A stretch of 57,844 nt of DNA from an uncultured Caulobacter sp. GTDB lineage: Bacteria; Pseudomonadota; Alphaproteobacteria; Caulobacterales; Caulobacteraceae. The notes under the pieces are model-generated. The model ran no database searches. It saw only the letters and a program-made list of their open reading frames with translations, and was not told the origin of the DNA. Each line of letters opens with the position of its first letter. Position 1 is the first letter of the stretch. Shown here piece after piece: positions 33,065-41,888 of the stretch. The position numbers were made by a program, and so were the translations under genes. Location of the stretch: NCBI RefSeq assembly GCF_937900395.1, contig NZ_CALCDX010000113.1:1-57844 (forward strand). Reading direction: 5' to 3'.

Positions 33065-33853
33065 TTAGGCCGCGCGCGCTTTACTGAACTGAATGACCTT
33101 AGGCTCGCCACCATCAAGTCTAACTGCGGTCAAAACCCCGGTCGCATAGGCGCCGGTGTCGACATTGATCCGCCGTCGGCCAAGGAAAACCTGCTCCACG
33201 GGCGTATGCCCATGCACCACCGTTGCGTCCAACCCATGCGGGTTGTCCAGAAATTCGTTGCGGATCCAGAGAAGGTCCGCCGCCACCTGGCGCTCCAGAG
33301 GCAGCCCTGGACGCACGCCCGCGTGGACAAAGACGTAATCGCCGTAAACCACGCTCAGCTCAAGCTGGCGCAGGAAGGTCTCGTGCGTCGGCGGAAAGGC
33401 TTCGCGGAAGGCCAAGCGCGTCTGTTCCCAGACCTCGGGCTCGGCCCGGCCCACCGGCCGGCGCACGCCGTACGAGGCCAAGGTCTCGCCGCCGCCGTAC
33501 TCCACCCAGGAGGGCCCAGCCATCGGGTCGTCCAGGAAGTGCAGCAGGGTTTCTTCGTGGTTCCCCATCAAGGCCCGGAACTCGAACCGTCCCTCGGCCG
33601 ATTGTTGAGACAGATCGATCAGCCGATCGATCACCGCCGCTGAATGCGGCCCTCGGTCGATGTAATCGCCCAGCATGATCAGGACAGGTTGATCCTGACG
33701 ACCGAGCGTTCGGAAATCCTCGGTCATGCGCTCGACGAGCCCATCCAGGAGATCCAGCCGGCCGTGCACGTCCCCGACGGCGTAGAGCAGACGCCCGTCC
33801 GTGGACGCGGCGCGCTCGGGTTGCTGTTTGGACCGAAAGAGGGACTTGAACAT
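33065..33853 (-). CDS. Metallophosphatase, PrpA/PrpB serine/threonine phosphatase-like
   Basis: The 262-aa product has the phosphoesterase motifs GDVHG (about residues 27-31), GDYIDRG (about 60), GNHE (about 95), and later VHAG and VHGHTP. These give the two-metal site of bacterial protein phosphatases and diadenosine tetraphosphatases. I chose ATG 33853 (MFKSLFRSK); the frame is open 43 codons further up. It may dephosphorylate a protein or polysaccharide intermediate in the surrounding locus; inference from position, 86 bases before the export gene. Confidence 0.85.
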   Translation of the reverse strand: MFKSLFRSKQQPERAASTDGRLLYAVGDVHGRLDLLDGLVERMTEDFRTLGRQDQPVLIMLGDYIDRGPHSAAVIDRLIDLSQQSAEGRFEFRALMGNHEETLLHFLDDPMAGPSWVEYGGGETLASYGVRRPVGRAEPEVWEQTRLAFREAFPPTHETFLRQLELSVVYGDYVFVHAGVRPGLPLERQVAADLLWIRNEFLDNPHGLDATVVHGHTPVEQVFLGRRRINVDTGAYATGVLTAVRLDGGEPKVIQFSKARAA

Positions 33854-33937
33854 CGAGCTCGCCAGGTCGGCGACAGGCGCCGGGAAGATAGTCCAATTTT
33901 GCCCCAGGCGGCCGGCTAGTTCAACGGCGCGCATGTC

Positions 33938-33954
33938 GGTTAACCCTGAATTTA
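33938..33954. promoter_or_regulatory. Near-consensus CtrA box (weak)
   Basis: TTAA-CCCTGAA-TTTA matches the CtrA pattern TTAA-N7-TTAA except one base. It lies upstream of the metallophosphatase, in the A+T-rich divergent gap to the protease gene. Confidence 0.25.
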
Positions 33955-34110
33955 GCAAACCCATTGACGATGAATTTACCAAATAAATACGCGACTCATT
34001 ACAGTTAATAGCAAAATTACCTTCGTCTTAAATTTGAATTATACCATCTAAATTCAGCTCAAATTCGTGGCGCGAATGAATAGTGCCCCTGCAAACACAG
34101 CGGGGACAGC

Positions 34111-34932
34111 ATGTTCAACACGCGCAACATTGTTAGCGGCTTGATCAGCGCCGTCGCCTTGATGGCTGGCCTTAATGCTCACGCTGGTTCAATGCCCTTC
34201 ATGCCGCGTGGTGCGGGCATGAGCGCGCCGACGGGTTTCGCCGAGCTATGCCGGCGTGATCTCGCCACCTGCGGACTCCCTCAGAGCCAACTGGCCCTGT
34301 TGGGCCTTGAGGCGCCTTCGGGCCAGTCGCTCACCTCGTCGGTCGGCGGGGCGCCCGCCCATGCTTTCCCAGACGCTCGCACGCCCTCTCAAGATCAAGC
34401 TCCCGAGCTGGTCCCGGCCGTTGCTTCCGAGGTCGCAACGCCCGCCGCTCAAAGCACCGTCGCCGGACCGGAGCAGCCGGCCATGACCGTTCCCGCCGTG
34501 GAGACGCCCGCAGCGGCGATGATCTCGGCGTGGCTGGCTCGCGGCGAGCGCGAGCAGCTGAGACTGCTCAATCAGATCAACCAGGCGGTCAACCGGGACG
34601 TCAAGAAGGCCAGCGATCTCGACCTCTATGGTCAGCCTGAATACTGGGCCTTGCCGCGCGTGGTTGACGGCAAGCTCTACGGCGACTGCGAGGACTATGC
34701 GCTGGAAAAGCGTCGTCAGTTGATCGCCGCGGGCGTGCCCGAAAGCGCTCTGTCGCTGGCCGTGGCGGTCACCGCGCGCGGCGAGGGCCACGCCGTGCTG
34801 ATGATTTCGCTGAAGAGCGGCGACTGGGTTCTGGACAACCTGACGCCCTGGGCTACCCCCTGGGAAGACCTGAACTACCGCTGGGTCCAACGCCAAGTGC
34901 CGGGCACGGCGTTGTGGACGAGCGCGACCTGA
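34111..34932 (+). CDS. Transglutaminase-like cysteine protease (BTLCP, DUF920 type)
   Basis: The 273-aa product has a signal peptide (NIVSGLISAVALMAGLNAHA) and an Ala/Pro/Ser-rich linker. A C-terminal cysteine-protease domain follows, with the triad visible: Cys in YGDCEDYALEKRRQL, His in GEGHAVLMISL and Asp in WVLDNLTPWA. This is the family of LapG, a periplasmic protease that cuts surface adhesins. It probably acts in the periplasm on an envelope protein; the target is unknown. Preceded by an A+T-rich promoter region and followed by a strong terminator. Confidence 0.85.
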   Translation: MFNTRNIVSGLISAVALMAGLNAHAGSMPFMPRGAGMSAPTGFAELCRRDLATCGLPQSQLALLGLEAPSGQSLTSSVGGAPAHAFPDARTPSQDQAPELVPAVASEVATPAAQSTVAGPEQPAMTVPAVETPAAAMISAWLARGEREQLRLLNQINQAVNRDVKKASDLDLYGQPEYWALPRVVDGKLYGDCEDYALEKRRQLIAAGVPESALSLAVAVTARGEGHAVLMISLKSGDWVLDNLTPWATPWEDLNYRWVQRQVPGTALWTSAT

Positions 34933-34959
34933 GCTCGATCAGCGCTGACAACCTAAGAA

Positions 34960-34985
34960 GCCCCGAACTCAGTTCGGGGCTTTTC
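34960..34985 (+). terminator. Intrinsic terminator
   Basis: GCCCCGAA-CTCAG-TTCGGGGC followed by TTTTC, 28 bases after the protease gene. Clear Rho-independent terminator. Confidence 0.9.
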
Positions 34986-35020
34986 TATTTGGCGTCACGC
35001 CCTTTGAAGGTCGCTGCGAA

Positions 35021-35058
35021 AAAACGAAACGCCCGCCCCGACGAGCGGAGCGGGCGTT
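35021..35058 (-). terminator. Intrinsic terminator after the 50-aa peptide gene
   Basis: On the minus strand GCCCGC...GCGGGCGTT (9-bp stem with an inner CCG/CGG pairing) is followed by TCGTTTTTT. It ends the minus-strand transcript of the small membrane peptide. Confidence 0.8.
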
Positions 35059-35088
35059 GCTTCGTTTGCGTGATCGGATAGCGCCAGC

Positions 35089-35241
35089 TTACAGGAGCCA
35101 GGAGAGGCCCATCGCAAGCAGTCCCCAAAGGCCCGCCGACGTCAGCACCGCTAGGCCCAGGCCGGCCAACGGAGCCATGCGGGCCTCTCGCGCCGACAGC
35201 GCGATGTCCGTGGGGGAGAAAGAGATTTCGGCGTCGACCAT
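35089..35241 (-). CDS. 50-aa single-span membrane peptide
   Basis: The product reads MVDAEISFSPTDIALSAREA then a hydrophobic helix (LAGLGLAVLTSAGLWGLLAMGLSWLL). The ATG at 35241 has an AGGAG site 8 bases upstream, and the gene ends just before a good terminator. The hydrophilic N-terminus with one helix suggests a tail-anchored or accessory subunit. It lies 172 bases downstream of the polymerase gene, so it may belong to the polysaccharide machinery. Unknown function. Confidence 0.6.
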   Translation of the reverse strand: MVDAEISFSPTDIALSAREARMAPLAGLGLAVLTSAGLWGLLAMGLSWLL

Positions 35242-35413
35242 CGACCACAACTCCTGCTTGTCGATGGAGTATCGCGGCGAGGGTAACGCCCCATAAAAAA
35301 TCTAGGTTTATCTGAATTAAACATCGTGCGGCGCGCACCATTCCCAGCGGGACGCGGCGCGGCTGGCGGCCCTTTCATGGATCGCCGCCAACCGCTCTTC
35401 CGTCGCACAGGGC

Positions 35414-37342
35414 TTATTGGGCCGCCGCCTGTTCCTGTTGAAGGCGCTCGGACGCGATCAGCAAGGCCAAGCCGACCCGACCGGCTGGATCGCGAATGCT
35501 GTTGGCCAGCGCAGCCAGCCGCCTAAAGCTATTTGGCCGGCTGAACTCGATGCGCACTTGATACATCGCCACCTGGCGAACAGCTGGCGTCAGAACAGCC
35601 CAGTGTTCGTAAGCCAAGCGCGTGCGGCTCTCGAAGAGGCTGGTCTGCAACGGCGCCACCGCGAAGGAATGATCGAGCGCCGTGTTCGCGGCTGCGATGT
35701 CTCCACGCTGGAACTGCACGGCGGCCATCCGCAGCCAGGCGCCGCCCGAGGCCGGCCTCAAAGCGATCTCTCGCTGGGCGTGGGCCAGCATGCGGTTCTG
35801 AACCTTGAGATCCTTGGTCTCGCGCGCCAGATCCTTTTCGATGGAGACGGCAAGGACTTCAGCCGATGCGGTGGGGGCCCACGCCATGTCGCCGCCGAAG
35901 CGCGCAACGGCCAGAGGCGCCGCGACGAGGAGCGATACGACGAACACCCCTCCCGCGAAAGCAAAGCTGCCCGCCTTGATGGCGGCCGGCGCGCGGCGTG
36001 ATGGCGCGACAGTCGTCACGGCCCCAAGGCCGACGGCGAATAAGGCCTGCAGGGCCGGCACTTGAACCGCGAAATCCGAGAGACCGTGCAGAAGCACAAG
36101 AACAGCGGCGGCGACGGTCGCCCGCGCCAGCATCCCGGCTGTCCCGGGCTTGACGCCTTCCCTCGCGGTTCGTCCCAAAGCAACCGAAGCCCAGGCCGCC
36201 ATCATGATGGTTCCGACGATCCCGCCTTCTTCCAGCCATTGCAGATAGAGGTTGTGGGTCGCCCGCACGTCATAAAGGACACGCAAGGTTTCGCTGGTGG
36301 TGATCAGCTGGTTCACGAGCGGGAAAGAGCCAAGGCCGAACCCGAACCAGGGCGAGCCGCGGAACGCCTCCCAGTGAGCGTCGAAGATGGTCCGCCGAAC
36401 CACGACGTCATTTTGCAGGTTTTCGAGGCGAGCCGCCGTCAGATCGGCGCTCTGCATGGCGACGCCAACAACGACGAGCAGGGCGGCCGCGCCGCCAATG
36501 ATGGCAATGGCGCTGAGCTTGCGCCCTTGCGCCAGGACCTGCCAGGTCAAGAGGATCGCCAGCGCGACCACGGTGGAGAAAATACCTGCCCGAGACGCCG
36601 TCAGAGCCAAGGCGACGGCGAACACGGCTGCGGCGCCGAGGGCGAGGCTGGCGTCCAGCCCCAGTCGCTCGATACGCAGCCTCCCGCCGGCGCGCTGGAG
36701 AGACTGTGAGAAGAACCCCAAGGCGAACACGACGCCGATCCCCATCAAGGTGGCGGCGCTGTTCGGGCTCAGCAAGGTCGCTGTAAGCCGCCGCCCGCCT
36801 CGAAGCGTCACGTGATCGACGATGGCCACCGCGGCGAACACGCCCAAGGCCAGCAACAGCCACCACATCAACGCGCGACGCCGCGTCTCCGAAGCCCCAA
36901 CGATCCACGCGCCATAGAAAAGGCAGGCCAGCCCAAGAAGCCGCAGCAGGCTTAAAGTGAGAGAAGAGCGATCGACCGTGATCGAACCGCCGCGGCCAAC
37001 ATAGGCCCAGACGGGGTGAGGGCCGCCGGGGCCAAAAGGCGTCAACGCCCAGGCGGTGGCGATCAATACGGCCAGGAACATCAGGCCAGGCCAAGGCGCC
37101 GCCAGGATACTCGGCACGCGCCGCGCCCAGGCGCATGTGCTTAGCAAGACCAGCAGAAACAAGGACTGCAGAACGCCGAAGACGGCGGCCACGGCCACAT
37201 CGCTTGCGCCGAACACGACGATTTCCGACACGACCAAAGCAACGAGGGCGCCGATTGCGACGCCCTCGGAAACCTGCAGCTTTCGGGTTCTAGCAGCGCC
37301 GGGCGACGGTGAGCCCTCGCCCGACTTGGTCCTAGTCCGCAT
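35414..37342 (-). CDS. O-antigen ligase/polymerase family membrane protein
   Basis: The 642-aa protein has about 11 hydrophobic helices and the Wzy_C signature ATHNLYLQWLEEGGIVGTIMM near residue 365, with LTASRAGIFSTVVALAILL and PWFGFGLGSFPLVN before it. These mark the Wzy polymerase/ligase superfamily, which joins polysaccharide units at the periplasmic face. The C-terminal 150 residues are hydrophilic and TPR-like (AQREIALRPASGGAWLRMAAVQFQRGDIAAANTALD). The start overlaps the end of the Wzc-like gene by 11 bases. Confidence 0.88.
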   Translation of the reverse strand: MRTRTKSGEGSPSPGAARTRKLQVSEGVAIGALVALVVSEIVVFGASDVAVAAVFGVLQSLFLLVLLSTCAWARRVPSILAAPWPGLMFLAVLIATAWALTPFGPGGPHPVWAYVGRGGSITVDRSSLTLSLLRLLGLACLFYGAWIVGASETRRRALMWWLLLALGVFAAVAIVDHVTLRGGRRLTATLLSPNSAATLMGIGVVFALGFFSQSLQRAGGRLRIERLGLDASLALGAAAVFAVALALTASRAGIFSTVVALAILLTWQVLAQGRKLSAIAIIGGAAALLVVVGVAMQSADLTAARLENLQNDVVVRRTIFDAHWEAFRGSPWFGFGLGSFPLVNQLITTSETLRVLYDVRATHNLYLQWLEEGGIVGTIMMAAWASVALGRTAREGVKPGTAGMLARATVAAAVLVLLHGLSDFAVQVPALQALFAVGLGAVTTVAPSRRAPAAIKAGSFAFAGGVFVVSLLVAAPLAVARFGGDMAWAPTASAEVLAVSIEKDLARETKDLKVQNRMLAHAQREIALRPASGGAWLRMAAVQFQRGDIAAANTALDHSFAVAPLQTSLFESRTRLAYEHWAVLTPAVRQVAMYQVRIEFSRPNSFRRLAALANSIRDPAGRVGLALLIASERLQQEQAAAQ

Positions 37343-39551
37343 AGTACTTTCGATAGTTGGCGTAGTAGTAGTAGGAGTCGCCGTAGCCGTAGCGAGACTG
37401 GGCCTTGAGGTCCATCTGAGTGAGGGCGACGCCGGCGATGAACGCTCGCGTTCCCTGCAGAAGGGCCAGGGCCGACTGCACCGCCTTCACAGGCGTCTTC
37501 TTCCACCGGACCAGCATGACCACGGCGTCGGTATGCGGCGCCAGGATACGCGTGTCCGCGATCGCCAGCAGCGGCGCGGTGTCCAGAAGCACGATCTCGT
37601 AACGGTTGCGCAGCTCCTGCAACAGCCGGTGCATCGCGGCCGAGCCCAATACGTCACGGGGCGTGTAGGCAGACTTCGCCAGCGGCAGGATCTGCGCGCC
37701 GCTCTCGTCGTTGATCAGCGCCTGATCCAGGGTGGCGACGCCATTCAGGACCTCGAGCAAGCCCACCTTGGCCGGTTCCTTGAGGAACTGGGTGATGGCG
37801 CTTTGTCGAAGGTCGCAGTCGACGACGACGACCTTTGCGCCAGACGTCGCCAACGTGCGCGCCAACGAGAAGGTGGTCGTGGTTTTGCCCTCGCCGGGAA
37901 GCGACGAGGTCACCGCGATCACCTTGACCGTTTCGCCAACCTTGGAGAACAGGATCGAGGCGCGGAGCTTCCGGAGACTTTCGGCGAAGCTCGAAAGCGG
38001 CTTGGCCATAAGGTATTCCGGCGGCGTCATGCCCCGCAGGGTCTTGGCGTCGTCGACGGTGGTGTCGAGCGACGGCACAGCGCCCAGATAGGGCAGGCCC
38101 AGACGACGCTCGACCTCGTCTTCGGTGAACAGGCCCGCCATCAGGATCTCAGCCAGGACGATCGAAGCCAGACCCGCGCCAAGCGCCAGCACCAGGCCCA
38201 GGGCCAGGTTCAAGGACGGCTTGGGATAGCTGGCCCGCGTCGGAATCTTGGCCGGCGAAACGACGCGCGCGTCCGCCTGTTCGATCCCCTCCTGCGTCGT
38301 CGTTTGCTTGAAGCGGGACAACAGGGTCTCGTACAGAGTCTTGACCGACTGCGCCTTGCGTTCCAGTTCCGCAAGACCGATCGCGGCGCGGTTATTGCCG
38401 GCGAGCGTGCCCTTGGACTGCGAAACGCTCGCGGCGACCGAGCCGGTCCGCTGGCGCGCCACCTGAGCCTGGGCTTCCAGGTTCGAGATGATGCGGCGGA
38501 TTTCAGCCTGGATCTGGGTGTCGATATCGGCCAGCTCGCGCTTGGCCTTCAGCAGGTCCGGGTGGCGATCGCCGTAACGACCGCTGAGGTCGGCGACTTG
38601 GGCGCTTTTCTCGGCGCGTTGCTTGCGCAGCTGCTGGACGACGGGTGAGTTCAGAGACTCGCCGACATCCTCGCCCGTGCTGCCTCTGGCCAGCTGCTGA
38701 CGGGCGATGGCCAGGCGAGCATCCGTCTCGGCCTGGGCGGCGCGGCTGAGAGCCAGCTGCTGGTTCAGGCCGGAGATCTCCTGCTCCGTCAGGGTTGCGC
38801 CTTCGGCGCTGAGCAGGTTGTTCGCGATCTTGTACTGTTGAACCGCGGCGTCGGCCTGCGCGACCTGGTCGCGGAGCTCGGCGACGCGCGTATCCAGCCA
38901 TTCGTTGGCCTTCTGCGTGGCGTCGAACTTGGCCTCGAGCTGCTCGGTCAAGTAGAGGTTGGCGAAAGCATTCGCCAGGTCCGCCGCACGCCGGGGATCG
39001 GTGTGGGTGTACTCAATCGAGATCAGATAGGTCAGCCCCGCGCGACGGACTTTCAGGCCGCTGAGCACATTGTCGACGATCCGTTCACGGCGACGCTGCA
39101 GTTCCGCGGGATCGGTCACGGCCACGGGCGCGGCCGCCTTCTTCAACGACGAGAACCAAGCCGTGGCGCCCTTGGCGCTCGGCAGGTAGGGGTTGAAGTA
39201 GGGGTCTTGCTCAAGCTTCAGATCCTTGACGACCCGCGCGGCGAGCGAACGGGACTTCAGGACCTCGACCTCGGTGTCGACGACGGCGGAGTCCGCGGGC
39301 AGGCCCGACAGAACCGCGCTCATGTCGGTCACCTGTTCCTTGCGCACATCCAGCATGACCTGGGCCGTCGCCGTATAGCGAGGCGTCTGCTGCAGGGTGA
39401 ACAGAACCACCGCGGCGAACACCACCACGGCCACCGCCGCGAACAGGCGGAAGCGACGTCTGAAGGTCGCGATCGCGATATTCAGGTCAAAAGACAACGC
39501 TCCGGTGTCATTCACCGGAGCGTTCGAAGTTTCATAACCGGAGCCGTCCAT
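37332..39551 (-). CDS. Wzc-like polysaccharide co-polymerase and tyrosine autokinase
   Basis: The 739-aa protein has an N-terminal Wzz domain with TM1 (RLFAAVAVVVFAAVVLFTLQQTPRY, about 28-52), a long coiled-coil periplasmic part and TM2 near 445-465. A BY-kinase domain follows: Walker A SSLPGEGKTTTTFSLARTL (about 530), Walker A' VVVVDCDLRQS and Walker B VLLDTAPLLAIADT. The tail holds a tyrosine cluster (SRYGYGDSYYYYANYRKYYAD), the usual autophosphorylation site. It controls chain length and export with the channel and polymerase. I chose ATG 39551; GTG 39557 is also possible. Confidence 0.93.
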   Translation of the reverse strand: MDGSGYETSNAPVNDTGALSFDLNIAIATFRRRFRLFAAVAVVVFAAVVLFTLQQTPRYTATAQVMLDVRKEQVTDMSAVLSGLPADSAVVDTEVEVLKSRSLAARVVKDLKLEQDPYFNPYLPSAKGATAWFSSLKKAAAPVAVTDPAELQRRRERIVDNVLSGLKVRRAGLTYLISIEYTHTDPRRAADLANAFANLYLTEQLEAKFDATQKANEWLDTRVAELRDQVAQADAAVQQYKIANNLLSAEGATLTEQEISGLNQQLALSRAAQAETDARLAIARQQLARGSTGEDVGESLNSPVVQQLRKQRAEKSAQVADLSGRYGDRHPDLLKAKRELADIDTQIQAEIRRIISNLEAQAQVARQRTGSVAASVSQSKGTLAGNNRAAIGLAELERKAQSVKTLYETLLSRFKQTTTQEGIEQADARVVSPAKIPTRASYPKPSLNLALGLVLALGAGLASIVLAEILMAGLFTEDEVERRLGLPYLGAVPSLDTTVDDAKTLRGMTPPEYLMAKPLSSFAESLRKLRASILFSKVGETVKVIAVTSSLPGEGKTTTTFSLARTLATSGAKVVVVDCDLRQSAITQFLKEPAKVGLLEVLNGVATLDQALINDESGAQILPLAKSAYTPRDVLGSAAMHRLLQELRNRYEIVLLDTAPLLAIADTRILAPHTDAVVMLVRWKKTPVKAVQSALALLQGTRAFIAGVALTQMDLKAQSRYGYGDSYYYYANYRKYYAD

Positions 39552-39599
39552 AACCACTCTCAGTAATCGGCAAAACTTGCCGTTTCGTGGACGTTTTTC

Positions 39600-40868
39600 T
39601 TAGAACTGAAGGGCGACCGAAGCGATCACCTTGTTGTCCTTGAACGAGGCGCCCTTGGCGGCGCCAGACGAGTCCTGCTTGAGGTAGTTATAGGTCAGGA
39701 ACAGGCCGACGCGGCGGTTCAGCAGATAGGTCGCCGTCGCGGAGAAGTTGTCGCGCTTGTCGTCGCGGTCAACACCCTTGTAGTTGTCCTTGCCGTGCGT
39801 ATAGGCGGCCGACAGCAGGACGTTGCGCATCAGCTCGTGGTCGATCGACGCGCCGAGGTTGTTCGAGATGTAGCCCTGCGAGCCGGGCGCGGTCGATTCT
39901 TCGATGGACCGCGAACCGTTCAGCCCGACCGTGGTCAGCTGGGTCGGGAACCACTCCAGGCGACCTGCGGCGTTGAAGCCGTCGATCTTGGCGAACGCGG
40001 GGTTGTCATAGGACTGCGACATGTAGCCGACTTGAATATCGCCGCGCACGAGCTCGGAGACGTCGAAGTTGGCGCCGACGCCGACAACATAGCCGTCCGA
40101 GGTGCGGTCGGAGGCGACGATATTCGTGTCGTAGTCTTTCTTATTGCCCGTGGCCGACAGATAGACGGCCGTGTCGGGGCTGACCGCATACTCGGCCTTG
40201 GCGCCGTAGTAGAATTCGTTGCGATCGCGGAAGTCCTGATCGACGATTCCCGTGCCAGCGATGTTCGGCACGTCCTTGTAGTTGAAATCCTTATCGTCCA
40301 GACGGCCCGAGACCCGCAGACGGTTGAACTCCTTGACGTAGGCAACCGTGCCCTGCGTCAGATCGTATTTCACCGGCTTGCCCGCCGCGCTGGGCGAGGT
40401 CGGCGCCGTACGGGGTTCGACCAGGCGCTGGGTCTGAACCGAGCCGGTCAGGTTCGAGCCGCGCTCGATGTCGAGCCGGCCGTTCGCGGAGACCGTATAT
40501 TCTTCCGCGTTTTCAGAGCTGTTGTCCGAGTAGCGGATGATGTTGCCGCCAGCGAACAGCCCCAGAGCGTGCCGCGACCAGTCCGAACGCACGGCCATTT
40601 CCGGCTTCACGCGCCAGATCGTGTCGCTGGTCTTGCCGGAGGCGACAGCGTAGATGTTGTCGTTGCGTTCGACATCCGCCGTGATGCGCGGATACAGCGT
40701 GAAGCCGCCGGCTTTCTGGCCGGTCGCCTCGTAGTCCGGGCGCGGGCGCTGACGGACGCTGACGTTCTTGTCGCGCTTGAAGTTCGAACCGAGATCTTGC
40801 GCCTGAACGGCCTGAGGCGCGGTCAGGGCAATGCAGGCCATGGCGGCCGAGCACATAAGGAGTCGCAT
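39600..40868 (-). CDS. Outer-membrane beta-barrel protein of the polysaccharide locus
   Basis: The 422-aa product has a signal peptide (LMCSAAMACIALTAPQAVQA) and alternating beta-strand composition (RITADVERNDNIYAV, AKAEYAVSPDTAVYLSATG, DVSELVRGDIQVGYMSQSY) ending in KVIASVALQF with a terminal Phe. It matches the outer-membrane barrel proteins (OMP_b-brl_2 type) of exopolysaccharide clusters and probably helps polymer cross the outer membrane. ATG 40868 has a GGGGA site 5 bases upstream. Confidence 0.85.
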   Translation of the reverse strand: MRLLMCSAAMACIALTAPQAVQAQDLGSNFKRDKNVSVRQRPRPDYEATGQKAGGFTLYPRITADVERNDNIYAVASGKTSDTIWRVKPEMAVRSDWSRHALGLFAGGNIIRYSDNSSENAEEYTVSANGRLDIERGSNLTGSVQTQRLVEPRTAPTSPSAAGKPVKYDLTQGTVAYVKEFNRLRVSGRLDDKDFNYKDVPNIAGTGIVDQDFRDRNEFYYGAKAEYAVSPDTAVYLSATGNKKDYDTNIVASDRTSDGYVVGVGANFDVSELVRGDIQVGYMSQSYDNPAFAKIDGFNAAGRLEWFPTQLTTVGLNGSRSIEESTAPGSQGYISNNLGASIDHELMRNVLLSAAYTHGKDNYKGVDRDDKRDNFSATATYLLNRRVGLFLTYNYLKQDSSGAAKGASFKDNKVIASVALQF

Positions 40869-40942
40869 GTTTATCCCCACCAGAAGGGACGGCCGACGCA
40901 CGTCGTGACGCGCCGGTCCGCCCTGAGACTTATTGCTATTAG

Positions 40943-41533
40943 TTACCCGCAGTAGGCGGCGACCACGCCCGCGCACGGATCGTACGGGGCCGGCGTCGTC
41001 GTGGTCGTCGTGCCGCCTGCGCCCGCACCCGCGCCCGCGTCGCCGCCCGCGGCTTGCGAAACGCCTTGCAGGCTGACCAGAACGCTCGGCGCGCCACCAT
41101 CAGTGGTCGCGGCGGTTTGGGCGACCGTCGCCGATTGGCCCGTCGCGGCCAGCTGCTGGGTCACGACCGGGGACGAGGCCACGGTCTGGGTCATTTCCGG
41201 AGCGACCGCGGCCGCCACCTGAATGGCGACGCCAGCCGAAACCGTGCCGGCCCCAACCGCTTGCACCAGAGCCGCGGCGATCACCGTCGGCGAAGCGCCG
41301 GTCGCGGCCAGAGCGGCCGCGACGGACGCCTGGATGGCGGCCAGCTTGGCGCTAGCCGAAAGGCGAGCAAAGCCAGGTTGCGAGGCGGCCTGTTGGGCCG
41401 CGGCCGCGATGGTCGCCTGCAGCGAAGCGGCCGTAGGAGCCGGGGTGTTTTGAGCCCAGACTTGGCCAGCGCCCATCGGCGCCAGCGCAACGGCCAAGCT
41501 GATAGCGATCGCCCGAACGCGATGAGAAGCCAT
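40943..41533 (-). CDS. Secreted Ala-rich protein with C-terminal cysteine pair
   Basis: The 196-aa product has a signal peptide (RVRAIAISLAVALAPMGAGQVWAQ) and an Ala/Val/Thr/Gln-rich body, then a Gly/Ala/Thr linker (GDAGAGAGAGGTTTTTT), then PYDPCAGVVAAYCG. I do not recognise the family; similar small proteins accompany exopolysaccharide genes in Caulobacter, as I remember. ATG 41533 has a GGAGGGAG site. It is the first gene of this minus-strand operon, so the promoter should lie in 41534-41888. Confidence 0.7.
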   Translation of the reverse strand: MASHRVRAIAISLAVALAPMGAGQVWAQNTPAPTAASLQATIAAAAQQAASQPGFARLSASAKLAAIQASVAAALAATGASPTVIAAALVQAVGAGTVSAGVAIQVAAAVAPEMTQTVASSPVVTQQLAATGQSATVAQTAATTDGGAPSVLVSLQGVSQAAGGDAGAGAGAGGTTTTTTPAPYDPCAGVVAAYCG

Positions 41534-41888
41534 GACTGCTCCCTCCAATTGAACGGCGTCCCTTTAGGACAATGTAAACGAATTCTCTAGCCCAGAACGC
41601 GTGCTCCTGTCGATTTCTCGACGGAAGCGTTCCCCGGAGATCACACTTTTCGTGGATCCCCGCGAAAGAAACACGCGAACGAGCCTTAGACTAAGAATAT
41701 GACGCGTCTCTCCGCCCCCGGCAGAACTATCAGACTTCGTCATCGGGCTCGTTAGCCCTAAAAAAACACGCGCGACTTCGCAATGCAACGCCGCAACAGG
41801 AAAATCCATATGAAATGCTAAGAATCTAGTCGTTTTCGCCTGCTAGCAGGTAAAGAGTTCGGTTAATACGCGAGCGTTTTGGTTAAGA
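41534..41888. other. A+T-rich promoter region of the polysaccharide operon
   Basis: 355 bases with no gene. The segment near 41750-41840 is A+T-rich and should contain the operon promoter; TTAA motifs occur at 41863 and 41883 but not with CtrA spacing. No clear promoter could be fixed. Confidence 0.4.
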
